A stretch of DNA of 64,000 bases from Streptosporangium saharense (GTDB lineage: Bacteria; Actinomycetota; Actinomycetes; Streptosporangiales; Streptosporangiaceae): contig NZ_JACHJP010000004.1 of the NCBI RefSeq assembly GCF_014203715.1, positions 558,001-622,000 on the forward strand, read 5' to 3'. A program made the position numbers and the translations under genes. Below are positions 1 through 8,942 of this stretch, in pieces. Below the pieces are notes generated by a model. It did not search any database. It was given only the letters and a program-made list of their open reading frames with translations, and was not told where the DNA came from. Every line of letters starts with the position of its first letter. Position 1 is the first letter of the stretch.

Positions 1-771
1 GGCTCCCTCAGCGACCTTTTCTGGGTCGACAGAGCTTCTGACGAGGCGCTGCAGCTCCGAGGCACTCAGGTGCGCCAGGAGCTCAGCCATCTGCGTGGGC
101 ATTTCTTCCACCCGGGGGACCCTGCCACGCTGCTCGGTGTGGTCGACTACCGCCGCAATCGCGGATGCGGCGTCGCCGGAGACGAGCCAGGTGATGTCTG
201 GCGCGATCCGCCGGGCCAGGTAACTGAGACGTTCCTCGTCCTGTTTGAAGGCGTACACAATGCCCGGCGCCGCCGAGACACAGCGCACTCCCGTGGTGTC
301 TTCCACGTAGCTGCGCAGTTCGTTAGGGCCGAACAGGTGCTGGAACGTCCGGCGGCTCGTCAGTACCCCGTCCCCGAACTCGGCACCCTTGACTTTGGTC
401 TTTTCCCACGTCAACCGGGTGGACACGACAAGCGCCTTGCCCGCCAGTTCCCAGGCCCGCATCAGGGTACGGCGGCGCTCCCCGGGGTCCTCAATGATGT
501 TGAGGACGTATGTGAGGAGCACGACGTCCGCCGGGCCAAGGTTGCCGCCGGGATTGAAGTGCGGGTCCCACCCCGACGCCTCGATCTCCATCTGCCTGAG
601 TGCATGGACATCATCGCCACGCCCGCACCCATAGTCGAGGACCGAGCGCTCAGGAGTGATCTGCTGGTCGACGACAGCCTGACGAGCGGGCGTGGAAAGC
701 CCGGTCCTGCTGATCGCGGTGAGGCGACGCTCGGTCTCCCAGGCGCCGCCCGTCTGCTGTGCGAGGGTCAC
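1..771 (-). CDS. Putative DNA phosphorothioation-associated methyltransferase (partial, 3' end off window)
   Basis: The frame is open from a GTG at 771 to the window edge (257 codons, no stop), so the C-terminus is missing. A Rossmann-type SAM-binding motif I, SVLDYGCGRGDD, lies near residue 43. Downstream segments SGWDPHFNP, ADVVLLTYVLNIIEDP and RAWELAGKALVVSTRL match my memory of the Dnd-linked putative methyltransferase family (NCBIfam type TIGR04096). The role of that family in phosphorothioate systems is not established. It is the last visible gene of a six-gene operon and begins 8 nt after the stop of the previous gene. The start is inferred because no ATG fits the frame. A generic class I methyltransferase is the alternative call. 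Confidence 0.75.
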   Translation of the reverse strand, partial: MTLAQQTGGAWETERRLTAISRTGLSTPARQAVVDQQITPERSVLDYGCGRGDDVHALRQMEIEASGWDPHFNPGGNLGPADVVLLTYVLNIIEDPGERRRTLMRAWELAGKALVVSTRLTWEKTKVKGAEFGDGVLTSRRTFQHLFGPNELRSYVEDTTGVRCVSAAPGIVYAFKQDEERLSYLARRIAPDITWLVSGDAASAIAAVVDHTEQRGRVPRVEEMPTQMAELLAHLSASELQRLVRSSVDPEKVAEGA

Positions 772-778
772 TCCCCCA

Positions 779-1264
779 TCATGGGGTCGTGAAGTCCGGT
801 GGGCTGAAGAACTGGTCGAGAACCAAGGGAAGGTCTGATTCCTTCCGGGTACGGCCGGCCTGACGAACCATCTCAAGCAGGATGTCCATGACCCGGGACT
901 TGCTGGCGTTGATCTCCCCCTGAATGTGGTTGAGTCCGCCGTTGGCGTACCCCTCGAAGATCGCCACCCGCTCGCCGAGTCGCTCCTCGCTGAGGATGCT
1001 GGGATCTCCCGGGTGCCTGAGGACGCCGAGGGAGTCGATGAAAGCTTCGGCGGTGGCGTACCGCCGGAAGACCTCGTATCGAATGGGCTCCCCCGCCTCG
1101 GTGAACTCTTCCCACCTGTCGTTGGCGAAGCCCACCGAGGCGGCGAACAACATCGTCGTGGCCATACTGGGGAACGGGCCGTCACCATCCTTCATCAGCT
1201 GCTGAATCAACTTCTCATGCGCCTTCGGGCGCCGGACCCGCTGCTCGCTGAGGGTGGTCGTCAT
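779..1264 (-). CDS. Dnd system-associated protein 4-like protein
   Basis: A 161-residue soluble protein with no signal peptide or membrane segment. The opening RVRRPKAHEKLIQQLM, the middle FAASVGFANDRWEEF and EPIRYEVFRRY, and the late block IFEGYANGGLNHI resemble the small dnd-associated protein 4 family, which occurs only beside DNA phosphorothioation genes; its biochemical function is unknown. The start overlaps the stop of the DndD-like gene by 4 nt, so translation is probably coupled. The call rests on remembered sequence pattern and context; a search against that family model would settle it. Confidence 0.6.
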   Translation of the reverse strand: MTTTLSEQRVRRPKAHEKLIQQLMKDGDGPFPSMATTMLFAASVGFANDRWEEFTEAGEPIRYEVFRRYATAEAFIDSLGVLRHPGDPSILSEERLGERVAIFEGYANGGLNHIQGEINASKSRVMDILLEMVRQAGRTRKESDLPLVLDQFFSPPDFTTP

Positions 1265-3330
1265 GCCGTCACCTCAGTGATCTCCGCGCCGTCGAAGGAC
1301 GAGCCCACCACCTGGTACGGGTAATCTCTTCCGTCCACGCTGATCTTCTCTGTGACGTCTACGAGGTCGCTCTTGGTGGTGTGGGTAGTAATGATGTACT
1401 GCTTGCCGATCCGCTGCGCGAGCGCCTCTTCGGCGACTCCATCGGCCTGCGCTTTGCTGGAAAGCACGACCACCTGGGAGGTCATCTCGGGGAGAAACTT
1501 GGCGATCTGACGCCGGTAGTCATCATCGAGGTTGCCGAAGACCGCGTCCATTACCACTGGATACTCCCCGCCGACACCGCCGAAGAATGGGTTCGTGTTC
1601 GTAGCGGCATCGCGGCACTCTTGAGCGATCGCCCCGACGAAGGAGAGCGAGAGCAGCATGTTCTCGCCGGTTGACTTAGGGGCGGGCATGGTCTCGCCGC
1701 CTACCCGCTCCCAGTACTCCAGCTGGAAGTCACTGGTCAGCTCGGGCTCGTAGTTCTTCAGGGACGCCTGCTTGAAAAGGTCCCGGATCCGGGTGTCCAG
1801 TCGGCGGCGGATGCTGTCCGAGAGCAGTTCGAGGATCTGCTTCAAGGCGTTCTCCGTATCGCGGATCACGGTGATGCGACGCTGGATGCGTTGGTTGTTC
1901 TCGTCCTTGACCTGGAGCTTGTCGACCTGCTCTTCCTTCTGCTTCTTCTGGGCGGCGAGGAGCTCCAGGTGCTCGTCGATGCCGCCGAGCCGACGACTGG
2001 TCTCGCTCAGCCTGTCGATCAACTTCCCGCGGTTGACCTCAATCGCGTTGATGTCCTCCTGAGGAAGCTTCTTGAGCTCGATGGAGACCTCGTTAAGCTG
2101 ATCCATGAGGCTGCGTTCCTTGTCGGACGCCTCCCCGATCAGACGGTCGGCGTCAAACAGCCGCTCGAGCATCGTGGACCGGCGTTCCTCGAGGGTGGCT
2201 ACGTTTCCACGAAGCTGGTTCCACGCGGCTTCGACCTCCGCCAGTCCCGCCTTGGCGCGCCAGGTCTCCAGCGCGGCACGCTCCAAGGAGCCCTTTGGAA
2301 GGTGCGTCCCGCAGATACAGGCCCCCTCCGTGAGGAGGTCCTCGATGAAGGTGCGCTTCAGTGGCGCCGGCAGCTGCCCCTTTTCCCGGAGCGCGTCACA
2401 TGCTGCGATGATCTGTTGGGGCAGTTCGGGCAGGAACGCTAGGTAGCCCGATCCCGCGAGAACACGAGCTCGGTCTTCCTCGAGTTTTCGAAGCGAGGCA
2501 TGGACGCTCTCCCGCTCTTGCTCGAGCCGCTCGCGCTCTTGTTGTAATTGCTTCGCACCGTCGAGCGTTTTGAGACGGGCGGAGAGCAGGTCAATCTCGT
2601 CCTTCAGATGCTGGACCTCGGTCCTGAGGGACTCCTTCTCCTGCTTCTTCTCCTCGGTCTCCTTGAGGATCGCGTCGATCTCGCCGGTGAGGCGCCCGGC
2701 CTGCTCGCCGTCCGCGTCCTTGGACTTCAACTGGTGCCGCAGCTTGTTGGCCGCCAGCGGAAGGTGCTTCAGCGCGCGCTCCAACTGCTCCAGGCCGAGG
2801 AGCGTCTTGATGGCGTGCTGGATCTCCGCGTAGGCCTCCTTGCGGACTAGCTGCTCAATACGCTCACCGTTCACAAAGAAGAACCGGCTCAGCCGCTCGG
2901 GGAGGATCTTGTCGATGTGTCCCTGGGCGCTCTCCAGCTCCCTGGTGAAACCTCTGTCATCTCGCTCACGCAGGGTGAGCTGCGGCTTGGGGAGCTTCTG
3001 ATCGGGCCCCTGCTTCTCGGCCATGAGGTGACGACGGGCGGTATACACGCGACCCTCGTGCTCGAACTCGGCCTCCACCGACATCTCGATCTGGCTGCCG
3101 ACAGGCGCGTCTTGCCAGACCCGATTGTTGATCAGCCGCTCCTGCTGCTCGACGTCAGAGCTGAGCTTGCTGTAGAGCGCCCAGGTGAAGGCGTTGAGGA
3201 GGGTCGTCTTACCACCGCCATTGGTCCCGTAGACGAGCGTGACGTTGTGCCCAGACTCCTGCGCGAATGAGAGACGGTGTCTCCCGCCGTACGGTCGGAA
3301 GTTCTCGAGTTCGATGGACAGGAGCTTCAC
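1261..3330 (-). CDS. dndD: DndD-like SMC/Rad50-type ATPase
   Basis: A 689-residue ABC/SMC-type ATPase. The N-terminal Walker A is VYGTNGGGKTTLLNAF (about residues 33-48). A long Glu/Lys-rich coiled coil (about 190-530) is interrupted near residue 335 by a zinc-hook-like CICG motif. The C-terminal half carries a signature-like TGENMLLSLSFVG and a Walker B-like YPVVMDAVFGNLDD. DndD is the ATPase of the sulfur-modification complex in Dnd systems, thought to act in DNA nicking or remodelling. Length and start (ELENFRPYGGRH) fit DndD, but a different SMC-like ATPase of a Dnd-linked restriction module is possible. It overlaps both neighbours by 4 nt. Confidence 0.7.
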   Translation of the reverse strand: MKLLSIELENFRPYGGRHRLSFAQESGHNVTLVYGTNGGGKTTLLNAFTWALYSKLSSDVEQQERLINNRVWQDAPVGSQIEMSVEAEFEHEGRVYTARRHLMAEKQGPDQKLPKPQLTLRERDDRGFTRELESAQGHIDKILPERLSRFFFVNGERIEQLVRKEAYAEIQHAIKTLLGLEQLERALKHLPLAANKLRHQLKSKDADGEQAGRLTGEIDAILKETEEKKQEKESLRTEVQHLKDEIDLLSARLKTLDGAKQLQQERERLEQERESVHASLRKLEEDRARVLAGSGYLAFLPELPQQIIAACDALREKGQLPAPLKRTFIEDLLTEGACICGTHLPKGSLERAALETWRAKAGLAEVEAAWNQLRGNVATLEERRSTMLERLFDADRLIGEASDKERSLMDQLNEVSIELKKLPQEDINAIEVNRGKLIDRLSETSRRLGGIDEHLELLAAQKKQKEEQVDKLQVKDENNQRIQRRITVIRDTENALKQILELLSDSIRRRLDTRIRDLFKQASLKNYEPELTSDFQLEYWERVGGETMPAPKSTGENMLLSLSFVGAIAQECRDAATNTNPFFGGVGGEYPVVMDAVFGNLDDDYRRQIAKFLPEMTSQVVVLSSKAQADGVAEEALAQRIGKQYIITTHTTKSDLVDVTEKISVDGRDYPYQVVGSSFDGAEITEVTA

Positions 3331-3530
3331 TTAACGATGCCCTCGACCTTCCGGATAATCTGGTCACTCACAGTGCGAGCTGCGGCCGTGTCCTTGAGGT
3401 GGAGGCTTTCCTTCTCCAAGGTCAGGACGTCCACGACGAGGCGTTTCGCCTCATTGCTCAGCTCTGCGTAGATACGACCCACGATTTCGCGTTCGTCCTG
3501 GTCGCTCACTCTTCGTTCTCCACCCTTCAC
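3327..3530 (-). CDS. Small helical protein of the DNA-modification operon
   Basis: A 67-residue, charged, probably all-helical protein with no transmembrane segment. Its stop overlaps the DndD-like start by 4 nt and its GTG start overlaps the helicase stop as GTGA. A second in-frame GTG at 3509 has a better-spaced GGTGGAG upstream and may be the true start, giving 60 residues that begin at SDQDEREIVGRI. Small proteins of this kind are seen between the ATPase and helicase genes of Dnd-type operons and are annotated only as modification-system-associated small proteins. The position suggests a subunit or bridging factor; this is inference. Confidence 0.6.
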   Translation of the reverse strand: MKGGERRVSDQDEREIVGRIYAELSNEAKRLVVDVLTLEKESLHLKDTAAARTVSDQIIRKVEGIVK

Positions 3531-5662
3531 ACGTCGAGGAGCTGGTAATAGTCGCGCAGATCCCTCAATTGTGCTAGAGCCTCGCCGTGATTATCCGCGT
3601 ATCCGGCAAATTCTACGCATCGAGCGAGCTCTCTACGGAAGAGCGCACGCTCGGTCTCGAACAGCGCCGGGTCTTGTGGAGGTGCGACCACGAAGTCGAT
3701 GACCTCCGCGGTCGTCTTGCCAGGTGCCCGTCTGAGGATCCTGCCGCGACGCTGGATGAACTGCCTCGGATTCATGCTGCTGGCCAGCATGTAAGCGACG
3801 CGGGCATCCGGTAGGTCAACCCCTTCATCGAGGCACTTCATAGAGACCAAGACCTGCAGGTCGCGTCCTGTCGCGAACGCACGCAGCAGACCCTGGCGTT
3901 CCCGCTTATCCTCACGAGAGGTGAATGGGTGTGCCTTGAGTCCCATCTGGTGGCCGACTAGCTCCATGACCTGCTCGACCTGCCGAGGGCCTGTGCCACC
4001 TTCGGGAAGAGGCACCCCGCCCTCAGCACAGTAAATGAGCTGGAACCAGCTCTCTCGGTGCCGCTCCAATGCCTCCTTGAGCGCCGGCAGCTTCGCGCGG
4101 GCGTGACCCAGGACCTTGGCCCGCTTACTCAACAGCAACCCGAGCGGCGAAGAGTCATCATCAGCCACGGATTCCGGGTCTCGCAATCGGATTAAGGCTC
4201 CGATCTTGATGGTGAGCTCGGTGTATTGCTCGACCTCGTCCTCGGCAAGAGGGACGAGGATCGGGTAGTAGCGGTACCTCGTCAGCGCGCCGACGTCGAT
4301 GGCCTCCTTCAAGCCCAGCTCGATGAGGGTGTCCCCGAAGTAGTCTTTCAACGCGTCCGTTCCCAGCGGGTCAAACCAGCGCTCGGGCGTTGCCGAGAGA
4401 GCGAGTCGGAACTGAGCGTGCTCGGGGAGCAAGGAGCGCAGGTGCTCAGCCCCCAGATGGTGTGCTTCATCGGCGACCACGAGCAGCGGTAGGTCGATGC
4501 CGCTCAGAACTCTCTGGAAGGCTGCCCCCTGGAAGGTCTTGTTCGTAACCACCAGCGTGACGCTGCCCCGCCCCTTCGCGCGGAGTGCAGCGAGAGCATT
4601 GCGTAGGGCCGGCTCCCATGACTTGGCGGCATCGCGGCACTTGATCGGCACAATACCGAAGTTCCGGAGCTCTACGGACCACTGCTCAGCGAGGTCAAGC
4701 AGGGGGACGACGATTACGGTTACAAGAGAACCATTGCGAGCATGGAGCTGTCGGCCGATCTGGTCGAGGGCCGCCAGCGCGGTGATTGTCTTTCCAGTGC
4801 CGGTCGCCATCTGGCACATGCCACGGCCGTTGGCACTGAGCCATTTGGCGATGGCAGTCTTCTGGTAGTCCCGCAGTTCGATGCCGCGCGGTAGCCGGGC
4901 CCAGCCAAGAGTGGTCAGGTCCTCCGAAACCACGAGCGGACGGGGCTCGCAACCGCTGTCTTCCGGCGGAGTTGTGAGTGCCCGTTCACCGAGGGCGACG
5001 AAGCGCTCGCGAGCCACAGCCGGGAAGTCCAGTACCTCGAGCCGAGGTGTGCGTCCAGCCCAGAGCTCGTCGAAGTCCGTACGAAGCCTGCCGACCCGGC
5101 CTCTGTCGCTCTCAAGCCACGACTTGAACACCTGGATGGATTCGAAGTTGTCAAGGAAGGCGGATCCGGTCTCGTTCATGGAGCCGGTAAAGGCCAGTTC
5201 GTCGCCGTACTGGTCGGAGATCAGGCCGATCTTCTCGTGGTAAAGCGCGAGCCCCTCGCGCCCGTGGACGATGGCGATCTTAATGTCCAGGGTGCCCTGC
5301 GCGACAAGCTGGCCCAGCAGTCCTAGTCCGGTGAGCTCCCGCGCCGGACGGTCCGTGTTGGGGTCCAGCTCGCGGATGACCGCTTTGGCGATCACTTCAC
5401 GGTAGGCATATCCGGACCGGATTTCCTCGATGTCACCTTCGGTGAGGTGGGGGCTTGCGATCAGTCGCATTCGCCCCTCATTGCCCTGAAAGCTTTCCAG
5501 CCCGCGGGCGACGAGAGCCAGCGCCTTGCTGCTGAAGTAGCCAACGGCTCGGTCGTACCGGTTCGCGTGTGAGAGGCAAGGGACGTAAAACTCACTCACG
5601 ATGTTGCTGCGGTTGCTGCGGTAGCTGTCCTCGATTTCGAGGCTTCGAAGCATGTCTGCCAT
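3527..5662 (-). CDS. PLD-domain/SF2 helicase, phosphorothioation restriction enzyme-like
   Basis: A 711-residue two-part enzyme. The N-terminal ~200 residues hold a phospholipase D-like nuclease region with LYHEKIGLISDQYGD followed by LAFTGSMNETGSAF, the usual HxK...D and GSxNxT pattern. The remainder is a superfamily 2 helicase: MATGTGKT (Walker A, near 283), VVADEAHHLG (DEAH box), LALSATPER (motif III), and a C-terminal CLDEGVDLPDARVAYML with QRRGRILRR (motifs V and VI). The combination matches the family called DNA phosphorothioation system restriction enzyme, expected to cut unmodified DNA. The ATG shares one base with the upstream stop (TAATG). A stand-alone PLD-helicase defence protein is the main alternative. 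Confidence 0.75.
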   Translation of the reverse strand: MADMLRSLEIEDSYRSNRSNIVSEFYVPCLSHANRYDRAVGYFSSKALALVARGLESFQGNEGRMRLIASPHLTEGDIEEIRSGYAYREVIAKAVIRELDPNTDRPARELTGLGLLGQLVAQGTLDIKIAIVHGREGLALYHEKIGLISDQYGDELAFTGSMNETGSAFLDNFESIQVFKSWLESDRGRVGRLRTDFDELWAGRTPRLEVLDFPAVARERFVALGERALTTPPEDSGCEPRPLVVSEDLTTLGWARLPRGIELRDYQKTAIAKWLSANGRGMCQMATGTGKTITALAALDQIGRQLHARNGSLVTVIVVPLLDLAEQWSVELRNFGIVPIKCRDAAKSWEPALRNALAALRAKGRGSVTLVVTNKTFQGAAFQRVLSGIDLPLLVVADEAHHLGAEHLRSLLPEHAQFRLALSATPERWFDPLGTDALKDYFGDTLIELGLKEAIDVGALTRYRYYPILVPLAEDEVEQYTELTIKIGALIRLRDPESVADDDSSPLGLLLSKRAKVLGHARAKLPALKEALERHRESWFQLIYCAEGGVPLPEGGTGPRQVEQVMELVGHQMGLKAHPFTSREDKRERQGLLRAFATGRDLQVLVSMKCLDEGVDLPDARVAYMLASSMNPRQFIQRRGRILRRAPGKTTAEVIDFVVAPPQDPALFETERALFRRELARCVEFAGYADNHGEALAQLRDLRDYYQLLDV

Positions 5663-7926
5663 TACCGACCGCCCAGGGCTGCGAAGAAGTCACCCAGGTC
5701 GGGGACGGCATCCTCCGGTCGCGTCATATCACGCACGGTGTACGCCTCCACTACTTCGGCTAGCTCGAGGTCGCCCCGGGATCGCAACGTTGTGACTAGC
5801 GCCTGCCACGAGGTCTCTTCAGGGAGCATGAGTGCGCTGGCAACGGCCATGCGAAGGCCCTCTCCGGTCAAGCCGCGGGGGACACCGGTGCAGATGGCGA
5901 TTTCGTCATCCTCGCCCTTATTCCATCCCCGGACCAACCGGGTTCGGACGGCGCCCTGCTCTGTCGGCGCTAGCCAGAGAACGTCACCTTCTTTCGCGTC
6001 GAGCCGTACGGCGAGCGGACGGAGGCTGCCAAGTTGTGGCTGCGCCGCTGTCCAGGAGACTCGGATGTCCTGACCGAGAGCAGGAAAGATGCGTTCTGTT
6101 CCCTCGTCGACTTGGAAGAGGAGCATGGCACCCACAGGCGCGGTTAGTCCCGACCCGCGAAGCAGCTCTCTTCCCACGTCGACACGGAACCACCACTGCG
6201 CCTTGTGGAAGAAGCAGCGTCGGGTCTGCGCGGGTGTTGCCATCACACGCCGCGCACGCTCAGATCCTGCACTTCCCTGTCCCGCAAGGCTGATCCATCC
6301 GTCCCTGCGGGTGAACTCCTTCTGGGTCGCGTAGGCTCGGACGCTAAGTGGTGAGACCCCGAATTGCTCCACGAGTTCGTCCACGACGGCGGAAAGCAGG
6401 GCGCGCCCGCCGCCCCGCTCGATCCGCTGCACGATCTCCTCGCGGATGCCCTCATAAGTTTCGAGCTGCCATTCTGGTAGGCCGAAGGAGTTCGGCCCCA
6501 CCCGGACAATCCTCTCGTCGTCTAAGAGCCGATTCCGGAGCGAGCGGATGGCGTCGAGCCCGAGAAGCGCAGCGATCTCTTCCGTTTGCAGTGGATGCCC
6601 TGCTTGACGTAGAACCGCTATGGCCAGTTCTGGTTGGGAGGCCGTCTTTCGTGCAACCAGCCCTCCGATCCTGCGCAGGCCGCAGGACTCCAACCACTGG
6701 GCCCACTGCTGATCGTCCAGCAAGGCTTGATTCCGGAAGGCGTCGAGACCGGACCCTGCAGCAGCGCGAACTGTCTCGTCCCGCAGATCCGGCAGCGGTC
6801 GTGTTGCCAGCCACTCTTTCTCCACGTAAAGCTTGGGAAGCAGCACTCCGAGAAGGTTGCCGAGACTCGTCCCCAAGGAATGAATCTCCTCTACGAGCTG
6901 TGGGACTCTTTGCATCAGAGTGGCCAAGTTGATCAATGTGGGGACGGTGGACTTCACCTCTGCCTCGAGTGTCTCCAGGCGCCATCGCACTGCCGTGCCC
7001 TGCCGCCAGGTTTCGAAGTCCTCGACGAGCCTCTTCTCGACCTGCCGGATCCGCTCCCGGCTAACCCCGAACTCTTTCCCTAGGTCGTCAAGAGTTTGGT
7101 CACGGCAGATCACCCGATGCATCAGCGTCGCCTGCTGACGCTCGTCGAGCTGTGAGACCCATAGCTCAAGCAGATCCGTGAGCGTCATATCGGGGTCGAC
7201 TCCAGCTTTGTCGAGGACGTCGCCATCTGTGGCGCCGTCGTCGTCTAAGGCTGTGAAAATGAGGGCTTGCAAGATGTCTTCGACCACGTCTCCGCCGCTT
7301 CCCTGCAGATCCCAAAGATCCTGCACAGACAGCGACGCAAGATGAGAGGCAGTAGCAAGACCGCTCCCGCTCAGCACACCTACGGAGCGAATCAACCGGC
7401 ATCGTGGCCGAATGTCACGACGATCCGGACCCTCTACACCTAGGAGACGGCCCAGAGATGCCAGGCTCTCGCTTGTCGCGAGTTGTTTCGCCCCCCGGTT
7501 TACTAAAAGGTGCCGGTCCTCGGGAGTCGGCGACTCGCTAAGTTCCATGATTAACGCAGCGTGGAGGGGATCCGCGTACTTCAAATCCCGCAGACTCGCG
7601 TCGGCTGCGGTCAGAAGAAGAGCAGTGAGGATGTCTGTGACGCTCCGCGGACCGCAGTTCCTAAGCTCCCGGAGCTCTGGCACGGAGACCTTCAGCACCG
7701 ATGAGAGCTTGGAGAAGCCAGCGACCCGCAAGATGTTACGCGCTCGGACTGTGGCGCACCGACGGCTGACGTCGAGAGATGGAAGAAGATCTACTTCCAA
7801 GAGGACGCCGATTGGGTCGCCGGTCGCCACCTGGCCCAGACGCAGAGCCCAGGTAGCAGCTCGTGCAGCGCGCGCGTCCCGGTCGGAGGTTGCCCGGAGC
7901 TCCTCCAAGACACCACCGAAGACCAC
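5662..7926 (-). CDS. Sigma region 4-like / alpha-CTD-like DNA-binding protein
   Basis: A 754-residue protein, first gene of the minus-strand operon. It starts at GTG 7926 with AGGAGGAGG about seven bases upstream. Residues about 45-105 resemble the helix-hairpin-helix fold of the RNA polymerase alpha C-terminal domain (VPELRELRNCGPRSVTDIL), and a second similar block lies near 200-245 (SLSVQDLWDLQGSGGDVVED). Residues about 265-320 hold a sigma-70 region 4-type helix-turn-helix with LDDLGKEFGVSRERIRQVEK. A winged-helix-like stretch (PLQTEEIAALLGLDA) and an uncharacterised C-terminus follow. Region 2, needed to melt promoters, is absent, so it is not a classical sigma factor. A DNA-targeting or regulatory subunit of the operon is likely; the function is unknown. 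Confidence 0.65.
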   Translation of the reverse strand: MVFGGVLEELRATSDRDARAARAATWALRLGQVATGDPIGVLLEVDLLPSLDVSRRCATVRARNILRVAGFSKLSSVLKVSVPELRELRNCGPRSVTDILTALLLTAADASLRDLKYADPLHAALIMELSESPTPEDRHLLVNRGAKQLATSESLASLGRLLGVEGPDRRDIRPRCRLIRSVGVLSGSGLATASHLASLSVQDLWDLQGSGGDVVEDILQALIFTALDDDGATDGDVLDKAGVDPDMTLTDLLELWVSQLDERQQATLMHRVICRDQTLDDLGKEFGVSRERIRQVEKRLVEDFETWRQGTAVRWRLETLEAEVKSTVPTLINLATLMQRVPQLVEEIHSLGTSLGNLLGVLLPKLYVEKEWLATRPLPDLRDETVRAAAGSGLDAFRNQALLDDQQWAQWLESCGLRRIGGLVARKTASQPELAIAVLRQAGHPLQTEEIAALLGLDAIRSLRNRLLDDERIVRVGPNSFGLPEWQLETYEGIREEIVQRIERGGGRALLSAVVDELVEQFGVSPLSVRAYATQKEFTRRDGWISLAGQGSAGSERARRVMATPAQTRRCFFHKAQWWFRVDVGRELLRGSGLTAPVGAMLLFQVDEGTERIFPALGQDIRVSWTAAQPQLGSLRPLAVRLDAKEGDVLWLAPTEQGAVRTRLVRGWNKGEDDEIAICTGVPRGLTGEGLRMAVASALMLPEETSWQALVTTLRSRGDLELAEVVEAYTVRDMTRPEDAVPDLGDFFAALGGR

Positions 7927-8276
7927 CTATGCCTCCTCCTTGGACCTCATTGACGTCCCATGTCTATCAGGACTTGGCGACAGATCTCAGGGTCGCTCTC
8001 GATCCTGCTAGGGATAACCGCCCAAAGATCGAATCCTCGATGCCGCCCTCCGCTTCGCACCCCAAGAGGAGATCTACATTTACGAATCGAATTGCAGATA
8101 AAGGTCATTTATCGGGGCATAATCCCCAGGACATTCCATTGTGATCATGCTGCTCAGGTTGGGTGCAGGAGGCGGGAGGTCCGGAGAAGTTGGGGGTTAG
8201 ATGAGCTCATACGGCTGACCTCTGGCCCGCCCACAGTGATGACGCTAAGGTACTTGTCTGCAGAGGAGGGCCTCCT
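7927..8276. promoter_or_regulatory. Divergent intergenic region between the Dnd-like operon and the XRE regulator
   Basis: About 350 bases without a convincing gene. It separates the leftward operon (start 7926) from the rightward regulator (start 8277), so both promoters should lie here, and the regulator is well placed to control both. The stretch around 8085-8145 is AT-rich. I could not fix a -10/-35 pair or a clear operator dyad by eye. Confidence 0.4.
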
Positions 8277-8882
8277 GTGCTGCAGGTAAACCTCAGCGAC
8301 GCCAAACCTGTCTACGGCAGACTTGGTCACATGTCGTCCTCAAGAACCCCCTCCGTCGGCGACTCCATTCGCACCCACCGGGTACGGGCCAAGGTGTCCC
8401 TGAGGCAGCTAGCTGAGCGCGCCGGGATCTCCAATCCCTACCTCAGCCAGATCGAACGCGGCTTGCGGACGCCGAGCAGAGAGATCATCGACAAGATCGC
8501 CAAAGCGTTGGGCACCACAGCGCAGATGCTTCTGATGGAGACCGAAGCCGGGGAGAACCGTTCGGTATCCGGAGTCATGGCTGCACTGCAGGCCGACGAG
8601 ATCCTGGACGCCCGCCAGCGACGGATCTTGATCGAACTATACGAGTCGTTTTGTCGTGCGAACCAGACCCTTGCACACGGTGTTCCCGGGGAAGGTGCGG
8701 CGGTGCCGACCAGGAGCGACTGGGTAGGCGATACCTTGTTCGACCTGGCCGATGTGGGCAAGGGCGCTGAAGCTGATCAAGTCGAGGTGCCCTCCGCTAC
8801 AGCTGCTATGGATGAAAGTGCCGAACCGCACCTACAGGATTTCCTCGAGGTACTGATGCCAGGATTGCCGTGGTCATCGTGA
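8277..8882 (+). CDS. XRE-family transcriptional regulator
   Basis: A 201-residue protein with a canonical XRE helix-turn-helix at about residues 25-85: SIRTHRVRAKVSLRQLAERA, then SNPYLSQIERGLRTPSREI. The C-terminal half has no recognised domain and is acidic. GTG 8277 is chosen because AGGAGG at 8264-8269 lies seven bases upstream; an internal ATG at 8331 sits right before the helix-turn-helix but lacks a good ribosome-binding site. The domain resembles actinobacterial XRE regulators with an RQLAERAGISNPYLSQIERG signature. Divergence from the six-gene operon suggests control of the island genes, by inference. Confidence 0.8.
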   Translation: MLQVNLSDAKPVYGRLGHMSSSRTPSVGDSIRTHRVRAKVSLRQLAERAGISNPYLSQIERGLRTPSREIIDKIAKALGTTAQMLLMETEAGENRSVSGVMAALQADEILDARQRRILIELYESFCRANQTLAHGVPGEGAAVPTRSDWVGDTLFDLADVGKGAEADQVEVPSATAAMDESAEPHLQDFLEVLMPGLPWSS

Positions 8883-8942
8883 GAACGTAATAGGCGCATC
8901 GCTCGCCGCAAGCGGCCTCATTTGGCAATTTGGTGTTCGGGG

